The notes under the pieces are model-generated. The model was not told the DNA's origin and did not search any database. It saw nothing but the letters and a program-made list of their open reading frames with translations. Below, in pieces: positions 34,698 through 43,966 of a stretch of DNA of 64,000 bases. Made by a program: the position numbers and the translations under genes. The first letter of the stretch is position 1. Every line of letters starts with the position of its first letter. Origin of the DNA: Prevotellaceae bacterium (GTDB taxonomy: Bacteria > Bacteroidota > Bacteroidia > Bacteroidales > UBA932); the NCBI GenBank assembly GCA_031263585.1, contig JAISFN010000145.1, positions 1 to 64,000 on the forward strand. Direction: 5' to 3'.

Positions 34698-36230
34698 GTG
34701 TCGGATAATTCATCAAATAATAAACGAATAGCAAAAAATACGTTAATGTTGTATTTCCGTATGTTTTTGATTATGGGAGTTACTCTTTATACATCGAGAG
34801 TAATACTTAAAACTCTTGGCATTTCAGACTTCGGCATTTATAATGTAGTAGGGGGTATTGTTACTATGTTCGGATTTTTAAATGCGGCAATGTCTATGGG
34901 AACCCAACGTTTTCTGAATTACGAGATGGGCAAAAACAATTCAAAAGGATTGAAAAATGTTTTTATCATGTCGGTAAATATCCATATCATCATAGCTATT
35001 ATCGTTTTATTATTTGCTGAAACATTAGGATTATGGTTCCTAAACGCAAAATTAAATATTCCGGTCGATAGGATGCAAATTGCGAATTGGGTATATCAAT
35101 TTAGTATTTTTTCCTTTATCATCACAATAATTCAAGTTCCTTATAATGCGGCAATAATTGCTCACGAGCGAATGAATATCTATGCATATATAAGTATAGT
35201 GGAGGTTTTATTAAAATTATTGATAGTTTATTTATTAGTTTTAATTTCTGTTGATAAGTTAAAGTTATATGCCTTTCTAGTTTTTGCAGTTACCTTTATT
35301 GTTGCATTGATATATAGGATATATTGCATTCGGAAATTTGAAGAATGTAGGTTCTCTTTTTTTTGGGATAAAAAACTATTCATGAATATTATGGGATTTT
35401 CAGGTTGGAATTTATTTGGTCAAATCGCCCAGATATCAACAACTCAAGGCGTTAATATGGTATTAAATATGTTTTATGGAGTAGTTGTTAATGCCGCTGT
35501 GGGAATTACAAATCAGATAAACGGGGCTATCACTTCTTTCGTCCATAATTTTCAAACCGCTTTTAGACCCCAGATTACAAAATTGTATGCAAGCAATGAA
35601 AAAGATAAGATGAACAAATTAGTTTTTCAATCTTCAAAATTTTCTTTCTTTTTACTTTATCTGGTTTCGATACCCATTATTTTTAATATAGAGATGGTTC
35701 TGAAAATTTGGCTGGGAGACTATCCTGCTTATTCGCCCATTTTTTGTGAATTACTTATTATATATTCGTATATGGAAGCTATTGGAATGCCTTTAGTTAT
35801 TACAATTATGGCAAGCGGTAAGAATAGGAATTATCAGGTAATTGTTAGTATTATAATATTTTTAAATCTTATCCTTTCATATTTCCTTTTAAAATTTGGA
35901 TTAAATCCCGATATCGTTTTTTATGTAAAAATATTTCTATCTTTTTTTGTTTTATCAACCAGAATGTATTTTTCTAAAAAACAATCGGATATATCGCTTA
36001 AAGAATTTTCATTAAAAGTATTATGGCCTGTATCATTAATATTTGCATTTAGTTATACGTTTATCAGGATTGTAAAAATATATTTTTATGATAAGGTATC
36101 AATAATTTTTTCAACATTGGTTATTGAGGTGCTTTTATTGTTAATAATTTACTTCTGGGGGATGAATAAAAACGAAAAGTTTTATATAAATAATTCAATT
36201 TCAAAATTATACATGAAGTATTTCAAATGA
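34698..36230 (+). CDS. Wzx-type polysaccharide flippase (MOP superfamily)
   Basis: A 510-aa membrane protein with about 12-14 hydrophobic helices and the N-terminal MOP signature KNTLMLYFRMFLIMGVTLYT and LGISDFGIYNVVGG. It would flip the undecaprenyl-linked repeat unit. The start is GTG 34698. Codons are clearly more AT-rich than in the genes before it, marking the start of a serotype-specific block. It overlaps the next gene by 4 bp. Confidence 0.9.
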   Translation: MSDNSSNNKRIAKNTLMLYFRMFLIMGVTLYTSRVILKTLGISDFGIYNVVGGIVTMFGFLNAAMSMGTQRFLNYEMGKNNSKGLKNVFIMSVNIHIIIAIIVLLFAETLGLWFLNAKLNIPVDRMQIANWVYQFSIFSFIITIIQVPYNAAIIAHERMNIYAYISIVEVLLKLLIVYLLVLISVDKLKLYAFLVFAVTFIVALIYRIYCIRKFEECRFSFFWDKKLFMNIMGFSGWNLFGQIAQISTTQGVNMVLNMFYGVVVNAAVGITNQINGAITSFVHNFQTAFRPQITKLYASNEKDKMNKLVFQSSKFSFFLLYLVSIPIIFNIEMVLKIWLGDYPAYSPIFCELLIIYSYMEAIGMPLVITIMASGKNRNYQVIVSIIIFLNLILSYFLLKFGLNPDIVFYVKIFLSFFVLSTRMYFSKKQSDISLKEFSLKVLWPVSLIFAFSYTFIRIVKIYFYDKVSIIFSTLVIEVLLLLIIYFWGMNKNEKFYINNSISKLYMKYFK

Positions 36231-36685
36231 ATAAGTCCATTTTAGGATTGTATTTTGAAGAGTTCATCGTGGGTGAAGAAATATCGCATTCTTTATCTAA
36301 AACTATATTTGAAAGCGATAATAATTTTTTTAGTCTTTTGACGATGAATCATCATCCTGCCCATACAAATATAGATTATGCACAAAAAGAGCAACACGGG
36401 CAGATTTTAGTCGTAGGAACATTAGTATTTTCTCTAGTTGTTGGGATGACCGTTCCTGATATAAGCGGGAAGGCTATCGCTAATTTAGGATATGAGAATA
36501 TTCTACATTTGAATCCGGTATTTATTAATGATACATTATATGCTAAAACAAAAATTTTAGACAAATATGAATCTAAAACAAAGGCAGATCGAGGTGTTGT
36601 TTATGTGGAAACTACCGGATATAATCAACATGGAATAGATGTTATTTCATTTAAAAGAAGAGTATTAGTAAAAAAACAAAAATAG
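36227..36685 (+). CDS. MaoC-like (R)-specific enoyl-CoA hydratase / dehydratase
   Basis: A 152-aa hot-dog-fold protein. GLYFEEFIVGEEISHSLSKT opens the MaoC domain; the hydratase motif is around LLTMNHHPAHTNIDYA (catalytic Asp/His region, here N-HHPAH), then GTLVFSLVVGMTV. The closest known relatives by motif are the mesaconyl/methylmalyl-CoA dehydratase group. It is translationally coupled to the flippase and followed after 5 nt by a CitE-like lyase gene, a pairing known from C4/C5 hydroxyacyl-CoA metabolism. In a capsule locus it probably helps make an acyl substituent. Confidence 0.85.
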   Translation: MNKSILGLYFEEFIVGEEISHSLSKTIFESDNNFFSLLTMNHHPAHTNIDYAQKEQHGQILVVGTLVFSLVVGMTVPDISGKAIANLGYENILHLNPVFINDTLYAKTKILDKYESKTKADRGVVYVETTGYNQHGIDVISFKRRVLVKKQK

Positions 36686-36690
36686 ATATT

Positions 36691-37587
36691 ATGAAAGTAG
36701 ACTATTTAACGAGGAGTTTAATGTTTGTACCTGCTCATAATGACAAACTAATGGAGAGCGCATTTACAAGTAATGCTGATGTTCTGCTTTTAGATATTGA
36801 AGATTCAGTACAACCTGATTCAAAAAAACAAAAAGCAAGAGATAATATTATTCAATATATTCAAAACAATAAATTTAAAAACAGAAAAATATTTCCGAGA
36901 GTAAATGATAGGGAAAGCGGACATTTGCTGAAAGATGTTTATCAGCTTACAATAGATGGAATAGAAGGATTCATGTATCCCAAGGCAAAGAAAGGAGAAG
37001 ATATTTATTTCTTTGGTAAGTTATTGGAGACAATTGAGGCTGAAAAAGGTTTTCCAATCGGCACGTTTAAAATAATACCTTTAATAGAAACGACAGGAGC
37101 GATAATAAATATTAAAGAAATATGCGAGGCATGTTTAAACAGAACTATTGCCGTTGCATTTGGTTGTGAAGATTATATGACTGATCTTCAAGGAAAACAT
37201 GATGCCGATGGACAAAGTATCTTTTCTGTTCGTTCTATTATTGCGATAGGAGCCAGGGCGGCGGGCATTATCCCAATAGATACTGTTCACATAAAAATAC
37301 ATGATCTTGAAGATTTAGAAAAAAATTTAGCAATAGCCAAAAAATTAGGATTTGAAGGTATGTTAGTTCTAAATCCCAAAGAATTACCTTTAGTTCATAA
37401 ATATTTTTCGCCAACAGATGAAGAAATTGAATGGGCGAATGAAATAATAAAGCATTCTATTGAAGCCGAAAAAAAAGGACAGGGTGTGGCTGTTATCGGA
37501 GATAAATTTGTTGGGCCCCCTATGGTAAAAATGGCAAATGATATCTTATTAAAATATAAAAAAATTAATGAGTATGATCACATATAA
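36691..37587 (+). CDS. HpcH/HpaI-family lyase, CitE / malyl-CoA lyase-like
   Basis: A 298-aa TIM-barrel enzyme. SLMFVPAHNDKLMESAF, LLLDIEDSVQPDSKKQKARD (metal-binding ED), KIIPLIETTGAIINIKE and AVAFGCEDYMTDLQG (second metal Glu/Asp) are the CitE/CLYBL/malyl-CoA-lyase signature. The family makes or cleaves (S)-malyl-CoA, citramalyl-CoA or beta-methylmalyl-CoA. Context with MaoC and an acyltransferase gene suggests synthesis of a short 3-hydroxy- or unsaturated dicarboxylic acyl-CoA for the polysaccharide. The specific substrate cannot be read from sequence. Confidence 0.87.
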   Translation: MKVDYLTRSLMFVPAHNDKLMESAFTSNADVLLLDIEDSVQPDSKKQKARDNIIQYIQNNKFKNRKIFPRVNDRESGHLLKDVYQLTIDGIEGFMYPKAKKGEDIYFFGKLLETIEAEKGFPIGTFKIIPLIETTGAIINIKEICEACLNRTIAVAFGCEDYMTDLQGKHDADGQSIFSVRSIIAIGARAAGIIPIDTVHIKIHDLEDLEKNLAIAKKLGFEGMLVLNPKELPLVHKYFSPTDEEIEWANEIIKHSIEAEKKGQGVAVIGDKFVGPPMVKMANDILLKYKKINEYDHI

Positions 37588-38476
37588 CGATTTAGTTAAT
37601 GATATAAAATCTTTAGGGATCAAAGAAGGCGATACGTTGTTTCTAAGAGTCTCATATAAAGCAATAGGAAAAATAGAAGCTGGTCCTAAAGCATTCATTG
37701 ATGCCTTATTAAACGTTATTGGAAAAGAAGGTACAATCATACTTACGGCATTCCCTAAAACATATAATCAATTACTTCGTTTTTTTTACAAAGGTAAAAT
37801 TTCATCAGCAAATAATTTAATGAAACCAATAACCGGAGTTATGCCCATATTTGCCTTAAAGTATCCATCTGCAATGGTTTCAAAAAAATTGCTATTTCCA
37901 TTTGTTGTTATCGGAAAACATGCAAAATATCTCACAGAAAACCATACCAATGAAAAGGATGGATATTGGTTGTTGAGAGAAGCAACTGAAAAATTTAATT
38001 CGAAATGTCTAAGAATTGGAGGAGAAAGTCTGACTGGAACCACCCATTTGGCTCTCACTGAAATGTTAAGAAAATATGATTATTATCAAACAAGATCATT
38101 CTATGGTTTATATATAAAAGAAAATGATAAAATAAGTTGGCAAATAAAAAATAATACTACTTTTTGTATAAAAGGTTTTAAGAAAATGTATGATCAATTA
38201 ATTTATCCCAATGTAGGTAAAAAAGAGGGAAAAGTAGGGAATGGATATGCAATAGTTACAGAGATGAAAGAAACATTGGCAAAAGAAAGAGAGATTTTAT
38301 TCAGAAATCCAATAGAAATTCTTTGTGAAGATTCTGATTGCGCGATATGTAGAACATCTTTTACTTTTTCTGATTCAACCAAAGGTAAATATTTAATCAA
38401 TCAATTGTTTAGATTGAAACTAGGCAATATTAAATTTATTCTTTTATATATTTTATATGGAAGAAAAATACAATGA
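37568..38476 (+). CDS. AAC(3)-fold N-acyltransferase
   Basis: A 302-aa protein with the fold of aminoglycoside 3-N-acetyltransferases: LVNDIKSLGIKEGDTLFLRV, GPKAFIDALLNVIGKEGTII, GVMPIFALKYPSAMVSKK and ENHTNEKDGYWLLREATEKF. In capsule loci such proteins act on amino sugars and are not resistance determinants. It overlaps the CitE-like gene by 20 bp, so it most likely uses the acyl-CoA made there. I start at ATG 37568; ATG 37574 is close by. Confidence 0.82.
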   Translation: MSMITYNDLVNDIKSLGIKEGDTLFLRVSYKAIGKIEAGPKAFIDALLNVIGKEGTIILTAFPKTYNQLLRFFYKGKISSANNLMKPITGVMPIFALKYPSAMVSKKLLFPFVVIGKHAKYLTENHTNEKDGYWLLREATEKFNSKCLRIGGESLTGTTHLALTEMLRKYDYYQTRSFYGLYIKENDKISWQIKNNTTFCIKGFKKMYDQLIYPNVGKKEGKVGNGYAIVTEMKETLAKEREILFRNPIEILCEDSDCAICRTSFTFSDSTKGKYLINQLFRLKLGNIKFILLYILYGRKIQ

Positions 38477-38736
38477 GCAATATTTTGTAAGTTTTTATAA
38501 ACATACTAAAAGAGCTATTTAAAAATATAAAAGACAAGAAATTCGCCTTTATTAATTTTTGTGAAATGCTTGGATGATTGAAAACATATACTAGTCGTAT
38601 AATTAATCGGTTAATTTTTTATAAAAGACAAATTAGGTGAAATTTTTTATTGCTTTTATAAATTCAATTAGAGAAAACATATGAAACATGATTTATCCAT
38701 ATCATTTTTAAATAAAAGTATATTCCATTTTTTGTA
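38477..38736. other. AT-rich gap inside the capsule operon
   Basis: No credible gene. A short frame at 38681-38737 (MKHDLSISFLNKSIFHFL) ends just before the polymerase ATG and may be its frameshifted N-terminus across the T6 run at about 38726-38731. Confidence 0.4.
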
Positions 38737-40038
38737 ATGTTATTCTTTTTAGTGTTTTTTATCGAATTGGTATTTATGCAGGGGATATCTATGTTTTTTC
38801 CTGTGGGAGACCCTGATTTTTACGCCCTGCTTTTTATTTTTATAAATATACTATTTGTACTGTTTTATCTTTTCCGTATAAACCATACTATATTTAGCGC
38901 TCTGATATTCATGGGATTTTTACTCCGCGTCGTTTTAATGTTCGCTGATTATTACCACTGGTTTCCCATATTAAATTCAGGGGCCGATACTGAGAGGTTT
39001 AACCGACTTGCATTAAAAAACGCTTATGATCCAGGATTTGAAATAGGAGGATATGTCGGTTTTTTGAGAATTATATATACATTAACCGATGCTTCACGAT
39101 TAATAGCGCAATATGTAAATGTTTTATTCGGTTTAGGGCTAATTATAGTAGTTTATAAAACTTTGATTTTATTAGATATATCCCATAAGCTAACACAAAA
39201 CGTATTGTTAATAGTGATTTTTCTCCCTAATTTAATTATTTTTTCGGGGATATTATTGCGCGAGGCTTGGGTTGAGTTTTTTGTAGCTGCTTCGGTATTT
39301 TATTTTCTGAAATGGTATAAAAATGGCGGATATTGGCATCAAATCGCTGTTATAGGATGCGTGTTAGCGGGCGCTTATATGCATTCAGGAGTTATTGGCT
39401 TATTAGTTGGATATATTGTCGCTTTTCTCAGCTATACCCCCAGTTCGGGCAAGCTTAGTTTCTCCGGCTCTACAATAGCTAGCTTAATTGTACTTGGGGG
39501 ATTATTGATTGTTTTTATGAGTTATGGCGATTTATTTACAAAAAAATTTGCTGATTACGATTTTGAATCGGAAGAGGATTTTCTTAACAAAGTCAATAAA
39601 TCAATAGGAGGAGGTTCGGATTATTTAACTTGGATAAATACGAACAGCGTTTTCCAAGGATTTTTGTTTGCCCCGTTAAAAATGTTTTATTTTCTTTTTT
39701 CGCCTCTACCTACCGAATGGCGGGGAGCTAACGATATTATCGGATTTTTAATAGATGGAGCGCTATACCTTTATTTGTGCGTACAAATATTTCGGGCAAA
39801 AATAACTAATCAAGTACAGGAACGTTTTTTAAAAAGATACCTTATCGCGGCTTTAGCGCTAACAACATTTGTTTTTGCCTACGGCACTTCTAATGCAGGC
39901 ACCGCTTTCCGGCATCGGGCAAAAATAGTGTCGTTAATAATTGTAACTTACGCTATTTCTGTTAATTTCTCAAATAAAAATAAAAACAATTATATTGTAG
40001 ATGATACGAGTACTTCAGGTTTTTGCACGGATGGATAG
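38737..40038 (+). CDS. Wzy-type polysaccharide polymerase
   Basis: A 433-aa integral membrane protein with 10 or more hydrophobic helices, a central periplasmic-type segment (SYGDLFTKKFADYDFESEED) and conserved short motifs such as FSGILLREAWVEFF and YMHSGVIGLLVG. Position between flippase and glycosyltransferase genes and topology mark it as the repeat-unit polymerase. The family is too variable for a linkage prediction. It overlaps the following gene by 38 bp. Confidence 0.85.
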   Translation: MLFFLVFFIELVFMQGISMFFPVGDPDFYALLFIFINILFVLFYLFRINHTIFSALIFMGFLLRVVLMFADYYHWFPILNSGADTERFNRLALKNAYDPGFEIGGYVGFLRIIYTLTDASRLIAQYVNVLFGLGLIIVVYKTLILLDISHKLTQNVLLIVIFLPNLIIFSGILLREAWVEFFVAASVFYFLKWYKNGGYWHQIAVIGCVLAGAYMHSGVIGLLVGYIVAFLSYTPSSGKLSFSGSTIASLIVLGGLLIVFMSYGDLFTKKFADYDFESEEDFLNKVNKSIGGGSDYLTWINTNSVFQGFLFAPLKMFYFLFSPLPTEWRGANDIIGFLIDGALYLYLCVQIFRAKITNQVQERFLKRYLIAALALTTFVFAYGTSNAGTAFRHRAKIVSLIIVTYAISVNFSNKNKNNYIVDDTSTSGFCTDG

Positions 40039-41101
40039 AGGAGGGGCCGAAACAATGATTATGAATTATTACCGTGCAATTGACCGTTCAAAAATTCAAT
40101 TTGATTTTGTTGTAAATACAACTGACAAATGTGCGTTTGATGATGAAATCGAAAGCATGGGCGGTTTAATATTCCGATTTCCGAGATTGAATGGTATAAA
40201 CTTGTTATCGTATCAAAAAACATGGAAAAACTTTTTTAAAGCATATTCAGATTATAAGATAATTCATGTTCATTTTTTCAAAATTGCAGGCGCAATATTG
40301 CCCATTGCAAAATCATATTCAATTCCGGTAAGAATAGTTCATATGCATACAGCTCATCCTAACTATACTCTTCATCGAAAACTAGCATATGAATTTTTAA
40401 GATTTTATGCCAATAAAACTATGACGCACGCTTTTGCTTGCGGTAAAGATGCTGGATACTGTTTTTTTGGAAAGCGCCAATTTGAACTATTAAATAATGC
40501 TATTGATGCAGAAAAATTTAAATTTAATTTTTCGCGGCGAACTAAAATTAGAAACGGTTTAGGATTGGAAGATAAGTTTGTTGTTGGCCATATCGGACGT
40601 TTTATCTCACTAAAAAATCATACATTTATTGTAGGTATATTTAAAAAGATATCTAAACTCAATGAAAAAGCAATATTGCTTTTGGTTGGAGACGGGCCTT
40701 TGCGGCATGAAATAAAAGATAAAGTTGATGGGCTAGGATTGCAAGATAAAGTTAAATTTGTCGGCGTTCGTGCCGATATCCCTGATCTTTTGCAAGCTAT
40801 GGATGTATTTTTGTTTCCCTCTTTTTTGGAAGGCTTGCCTGTAACAGTAGTAGAGGCTCAGGCGGCAGGACTTCAGGTAATAGCCTCCGATACAATTACA
40901 AAAGAGGTAAATATTACTGATTTAGTTCAAAATTATTCGTTAAATGAACCGCCCTCTATTTGGGCTGAGGCCATTAACAGTTATGCAAAAGGATATATTC
41001 GCAAAGACACTTATTCCCAAATTGTAAATGCAGGTTATGATATTGAAATAAATGCCAAATGGCTTGAAAATTTCTATGAAAATGCTCTAAAAAATGGATA
41101 A
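40001..41101 (+). CDS. Family 4 glycosyltransferase
   Basis: A 366-aa GT-B enzyme: N-terminal ARMDRGGAETMIMNYYRAID, nucleotide-sugar domain with VGHIGRFISLKNHTFIVGIF and FLFPSFLEGLPVTVVEAQAAG (E-x7-E). Similar to EpsF-like GT4 proteins. It transfers one sugar of the repeat unit on the cytoplasmic face; donor unknown. The start overlaps the polymerase gene. Confidence 0.9.
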   Translation: MIRVLQVFARMDRGGAETMIMNYYRAIDRSKIQFDFVVNTTDKCAFDDEIESMGGLIFRFPRLNGINLLSYQKTWKNFFKAYSDYKIIHVHFFKIAGAILPIAKSYSIPVRIVHMHTAHPNYTLHRKLAYEFLRFYANKTMTHAFACGKDAGYCFFGKRQFELLNNAIDAEKFKFNFSRRTKIRNGLGLEDKFVVGHIGRFISLKNHTFIVGIFKKISKLNEKAILLLVGDGPLRHEIKDKVDGLGLQDKVKFVGVRADIPDLLQAMDVFLFPSFLEGLPVTVVEAQAAGLQVIASDTITKEVNITDLVQNYSLNEPPSIWAEAINSYAKGYIRKDTYSQIVNAGYDIEINAKWLENFYENALKNG

Positions 41102-42188
41102 AATAAGGATTCTTTACTATGGCCTATCAACAAAGCAGGGAGGCATTGAGATTTATCTTAAAAAGATATTTGACAATATAAATAAAGAACAATTTGAACT
41201 TTCTTATATTAAGGTTGCAGATAAAGTTTGTTTTGAAGAATACCTTAGTAATCATGGAACCAGCTTCTTTCGTATACCATCTCGAAAGAACCCAATAGTT
41301 CATTATAAGTCGTTGAGAAAAATATTTTCAGAGAATCATTTCGATATCGTTCATTTGAGTATTAATACTTTAAGTTATTCTGAATTAATATTTGAGGCAC
41401 TAAAGCATGGGTGCAAAGTGATAGTCCATAGTCATAGTTCGAATAATGCTGGAAGTAGAATAACGATGATTCTCCATAAAATTAATAAGTTTTTATTGAG
41501 GGATAAGCCTATAACAAGAATTGCAGTTTCTAAAATTGCAGGACAATGGTTATTTGGAAAGCATAAGCCCTTCTCGGTTTACCCTAATGGAGTTAATACA
41601 GATAAATTTTCTTTTGATCTGATTGCAAGGGAATTAATTCGAAAGGAATACAATATAAAGAAAGATGAAATATTGATAGGACACATTGGTCATTTAGCGT
41701 ATCCAAAAAATCAATCTTTTTTAATAAAAATAATGTTTAAGCTATTAAACATAAATAAGAATTACAAACTTATGTTAGTTGGCGATGGCGCTGATAAAAA
41801 GAATCTCATAGCATTGGCTCAAAAATTTGAAATAGAAGATAGTATAATTTTTGCAGGGGCACAAACTCATACAAATAATTTTTATTGTGCATTTGATATT
41901 TTTGCCTTTCCCTCATTTTTTGAAGGATTTGGCAATGTTGTGTTAGAAGCACAAGTATCAGGACTTCCAACAATCGTTTCGGATAGTATAATTGATGAAA
42001 TTATAATTAGTAAAAATGTTATAAAAATGCCTTTAATTGAAGATTGTTGGGTTAATTATATTTTGAATTTATCATTAAACGACAAAAGGATTGAATCCCA
42101 AAATGTAGTAGAAAATGCCGGCTTTGGTGTAAATGTAGAAATTAAACGACTTGAATCGCTTTACGTAAAATGTATAACATGCTTATAA
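41094..42188 (+). CDS. Family 4 glycosyltransferase
   Basis: A 364-aa GT-B enzyme with GLSTKQGGIEIYLKKIFDNI, IGHIGHLAYPKNQSFLIKI and FAFPSFFEGFGNVVLEAQVS. It overlaps the preceding GT gene by 8 bp, and both are distantly alike, perhaps an old duplication. Sequence is strongly AT-rich. Donor and acceptor unknown. Confidence 0.9.
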   Translation: MDKIRILYYGLSTKQGGIEIYLKKIFDNINKEQFELSYIKVADKVCFEEYLSNHGTSFFRIPSRKNPIVHYKSLRKIFSENHFDIVHLSINTLSYSELIFEALKHGCKVIVHSHSSNNAGSRITMILHKINKFLLRDKPITRIAVSKIAGQWLFGKHKPFSVYPNGVNTDKFSFDLIARELIRKEYNIKKDEILIGHIGHLAYPKNQSFLIKIMFKLLNINKNYKLMLVGDGADKKNLIALAQKFEIEDSIIFAGAQTHTNNFYCAFDIFAFPSFFEGFGNVVLEAQVSGLPTIVSDSIIDEIIISKNVIKMPLIEDCWVNYILNLSLNDKRIESQNVVENAGFGVNVEIKRLESLYVKCITCL

Positions 42189-42583
42189 TAACCACAATCA
42201 TATTATTGAACTTATACAAAGAAAATATTCTATCTTATATAAAGGCGTAACAATTTTATTATGGATATCCCCTTCTTTTTTGAAGTCTTTTATAAGAATA
42301 ATAGCAAAAAGAAAGCAATATTGAATCATAAAATCTGGTAATAAAAGTATATTTAAAAGTTGTTTAAATTTTATATTTTAAAAATACTTAAATAGTTAAA
42401 TCTACATTTCAAAAGATAAGAAGTCATGGGTAAAAGAGATTTCTCGCTTCGTTCTGAATAACAATACCATGTTGCTTATTAATTACTTACACCGTAATGT
42501 CGACCAGTGGGAGACATCTCTTCTTCATAGCGAAAACCATATAATATAGTTATTTCAATAATTTTTAAACAGGTTCTTAGTTT
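42189..42583. other. Gap with gene remnant and a dispersed repeat
   Basis: The first 135 bp carry an open frame ending at about 42325 (QRKYSILYKGVTILLWISPS then FLKSFIRIIAKRKQY) that reads like the C-terminal tail of a lost biosynthesis gene. At 42434-42522 a repeat is bounded by AAGAGATTTCTC and GAGACATCTCTT (11 of 12 complementary), with CGCTTCGTTCTGAAT and GTCGACCAGTGGGAG inside, like common non-coding dispersed repeats of Bacteroidetes. Confidence 0.45.
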
Positions 42584-43954
42584 ATGAATAAAATAGTACA
42601 ATTAGTTTATGATAATTCCCCTGTTTTAATTCAGAATGCCCTAATAAGCATTTATGGTTGCAAATTAAAAAAACAACGCTATGGAGAGGTGTATCTCAAA
42701 TATTTAGAATATTTAAAACATCGAGACTTATCCGATTTAAAAAAACAAAAGGAGATTCAAAATTACGAATTTCTTAACTTGTTAAATTACGCTGTTAGCA
42801 ATAGCTCTTTTTATAAAAATTTTTATAACGGCATCGATTTGTCCCAAATCAAATCAGTGGATGATATCCATTTGTTACCTGTATTAACAAAAGAAATATT
42901 GAGGGAGAATATCGATAAAGTACATACAATTTCTCCGAATGAAGGAGTGAGTAGTTTTACTGGAGGAACTACCGGAAAATCATTAAAAGTTATTTATACC
43001 AAAGAAAATAATCAGCGTAGAATGGCATATTTAGACTGGTTTAAATGGCTTCATGGATTTGAAAATGGGAAAATGAAATCTATTAGGTTTAATGGGAAAA
43101 ATTTTATTCCCTTTAAACAAAAGTCAAAGATATTTTGGAGGCAAAATAGCGCTATTAAACAGAGGTTATATTCAACATTCCATTTATCTCAAGATAATTT
43201 AAAATATTACGTAAAAAATATTAACAAGTATAAGCCAAGCGCCATTGATGGATTTTGTACATCTATATGCGAAATCGCAAATTACATGAAAAGAAATAAT
43301 ATCAAGTCGGAATTCACTCCTATTGCAATTTTTCCAACATCCGAAACAATATTAGCTATACATAGAGAGTTGCTCTCTGAAGTTTTCGGGGCGCCTGTAA
43401 GAGATCAATACGCATCTAGTGAAGGAGCTCCATTTATAATAGAATGTCCCTGCGGTAGTCTTCACGAATGTATTGACACAGGTGTGTTTGAGCATATTAA
43501 TACAGATAATGGAACAAAATTAATTGTTACAAGCTTCAATTCCTATGGCGCCCCTTTAATTCGATACGACATCGGAGATAATATTATTGAATCCGAACAA
43601 AAAAAATGCGGTTGTGGAATAGCCTTTCCAATTATTAAGGCTATTGACGGAAGGAGAGCAGATTGGCTAACATCCAAAGAAAGAGGAAATATCAACTTGG
43701 GAAACCTTTCTAATGTAATCAAATACATACCTAACTCTGTTATTAATATACAATTTGTTCAAAACACATTAGATGAAATTATGCTAAATATTGTATTTGA
43801 TGAAAAAATATATAAACCAGAGCATGATAAATTGATTTTAGACGAAATGAAAATACGTTTTGGCGGAAATATGAGATTTATAGTTAATAAACTAAAAAAT
43901 ATACCACGAACTAAGAGTGGTAAATATCAGTTTATTATTAATAATTTGCCATAA
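42584..43954 (+). CDS. PaaK/CapK-like adenylate-forming ligase
   Basis: A 456-aa ANL-superfamily protein like phenylacetate-CoA ligase and CapK. The phosphate loop reads SSFTGGTTGKSLKVIYT (~residues 125-140), then DQYASSEGAPFIIEC, SYGAPLIRYDIGDNI and a C-terminal NIPRTKSGKYQFI with the family lysine region. A CxC...CGCG cluster (ECPCGS; KKCGCG) suggests a bound zinc. In capsule loci such proteins are thought to activate an acid for attachment to sugars, but function is not proven. With the MaoC, CitE and AAC(3)-like genes upstream it rounds out an acyl-transfer set. Confidence 0.85.
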   Translation: MNKIVQLVYDNSPVLIQNALISIYGCKLKKQRYGEVYLKYLEYLKHRDLSDLKKQKEIQNYEFLNLLNYAVSNSSFYKNFYNGIDLSQIKSVDDIHLLPVLTKEILRENIDKVHTISPNEGVSSFTGGTTGKSLKVIYTKENNQRRMAYLDWFKWLHGFENGKMKSIRFNGKNFIPFKQKSKIFWRQNSAIKQRLYSTFHLSQDNLKYYVKNINKYKPSAIDGFCTSICEIANYMKRNNIKSEFTPIAIFPTSETILAIHRELLSEVFGAPVRDQYASSEGAPFIIECPCGSLHECIDTGVFEHINTDNGTKLIVTSFNSYGAPLIRYDIGDNIIESEQKKCGCGIAFPIIKAIDGRRADWLTSKERGNINLGNLSNVIKYIPNSVINIQFVQNTLDEIMLNIVFDEKIYKPEHDKLILDEMKIRFGGNMRFIVNKLKNIPRTKSGKYQFIINNLP

Positions 43955-43966
43955 ATTGCTTAATTT

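Noticed and set aside
37568-38476. Aminoglycoside resistance gene
   Set aside because: The fold is AAC(3)-like but the gene is embedded and coupled in a polysaccharide operon; sugar acylation is the better explanation.
38477-38736. A hidden gene in the capsule gap
   Set aside because: All frames are short and interrupted; apart from the possible polymerase extension nothing resembles a protein.
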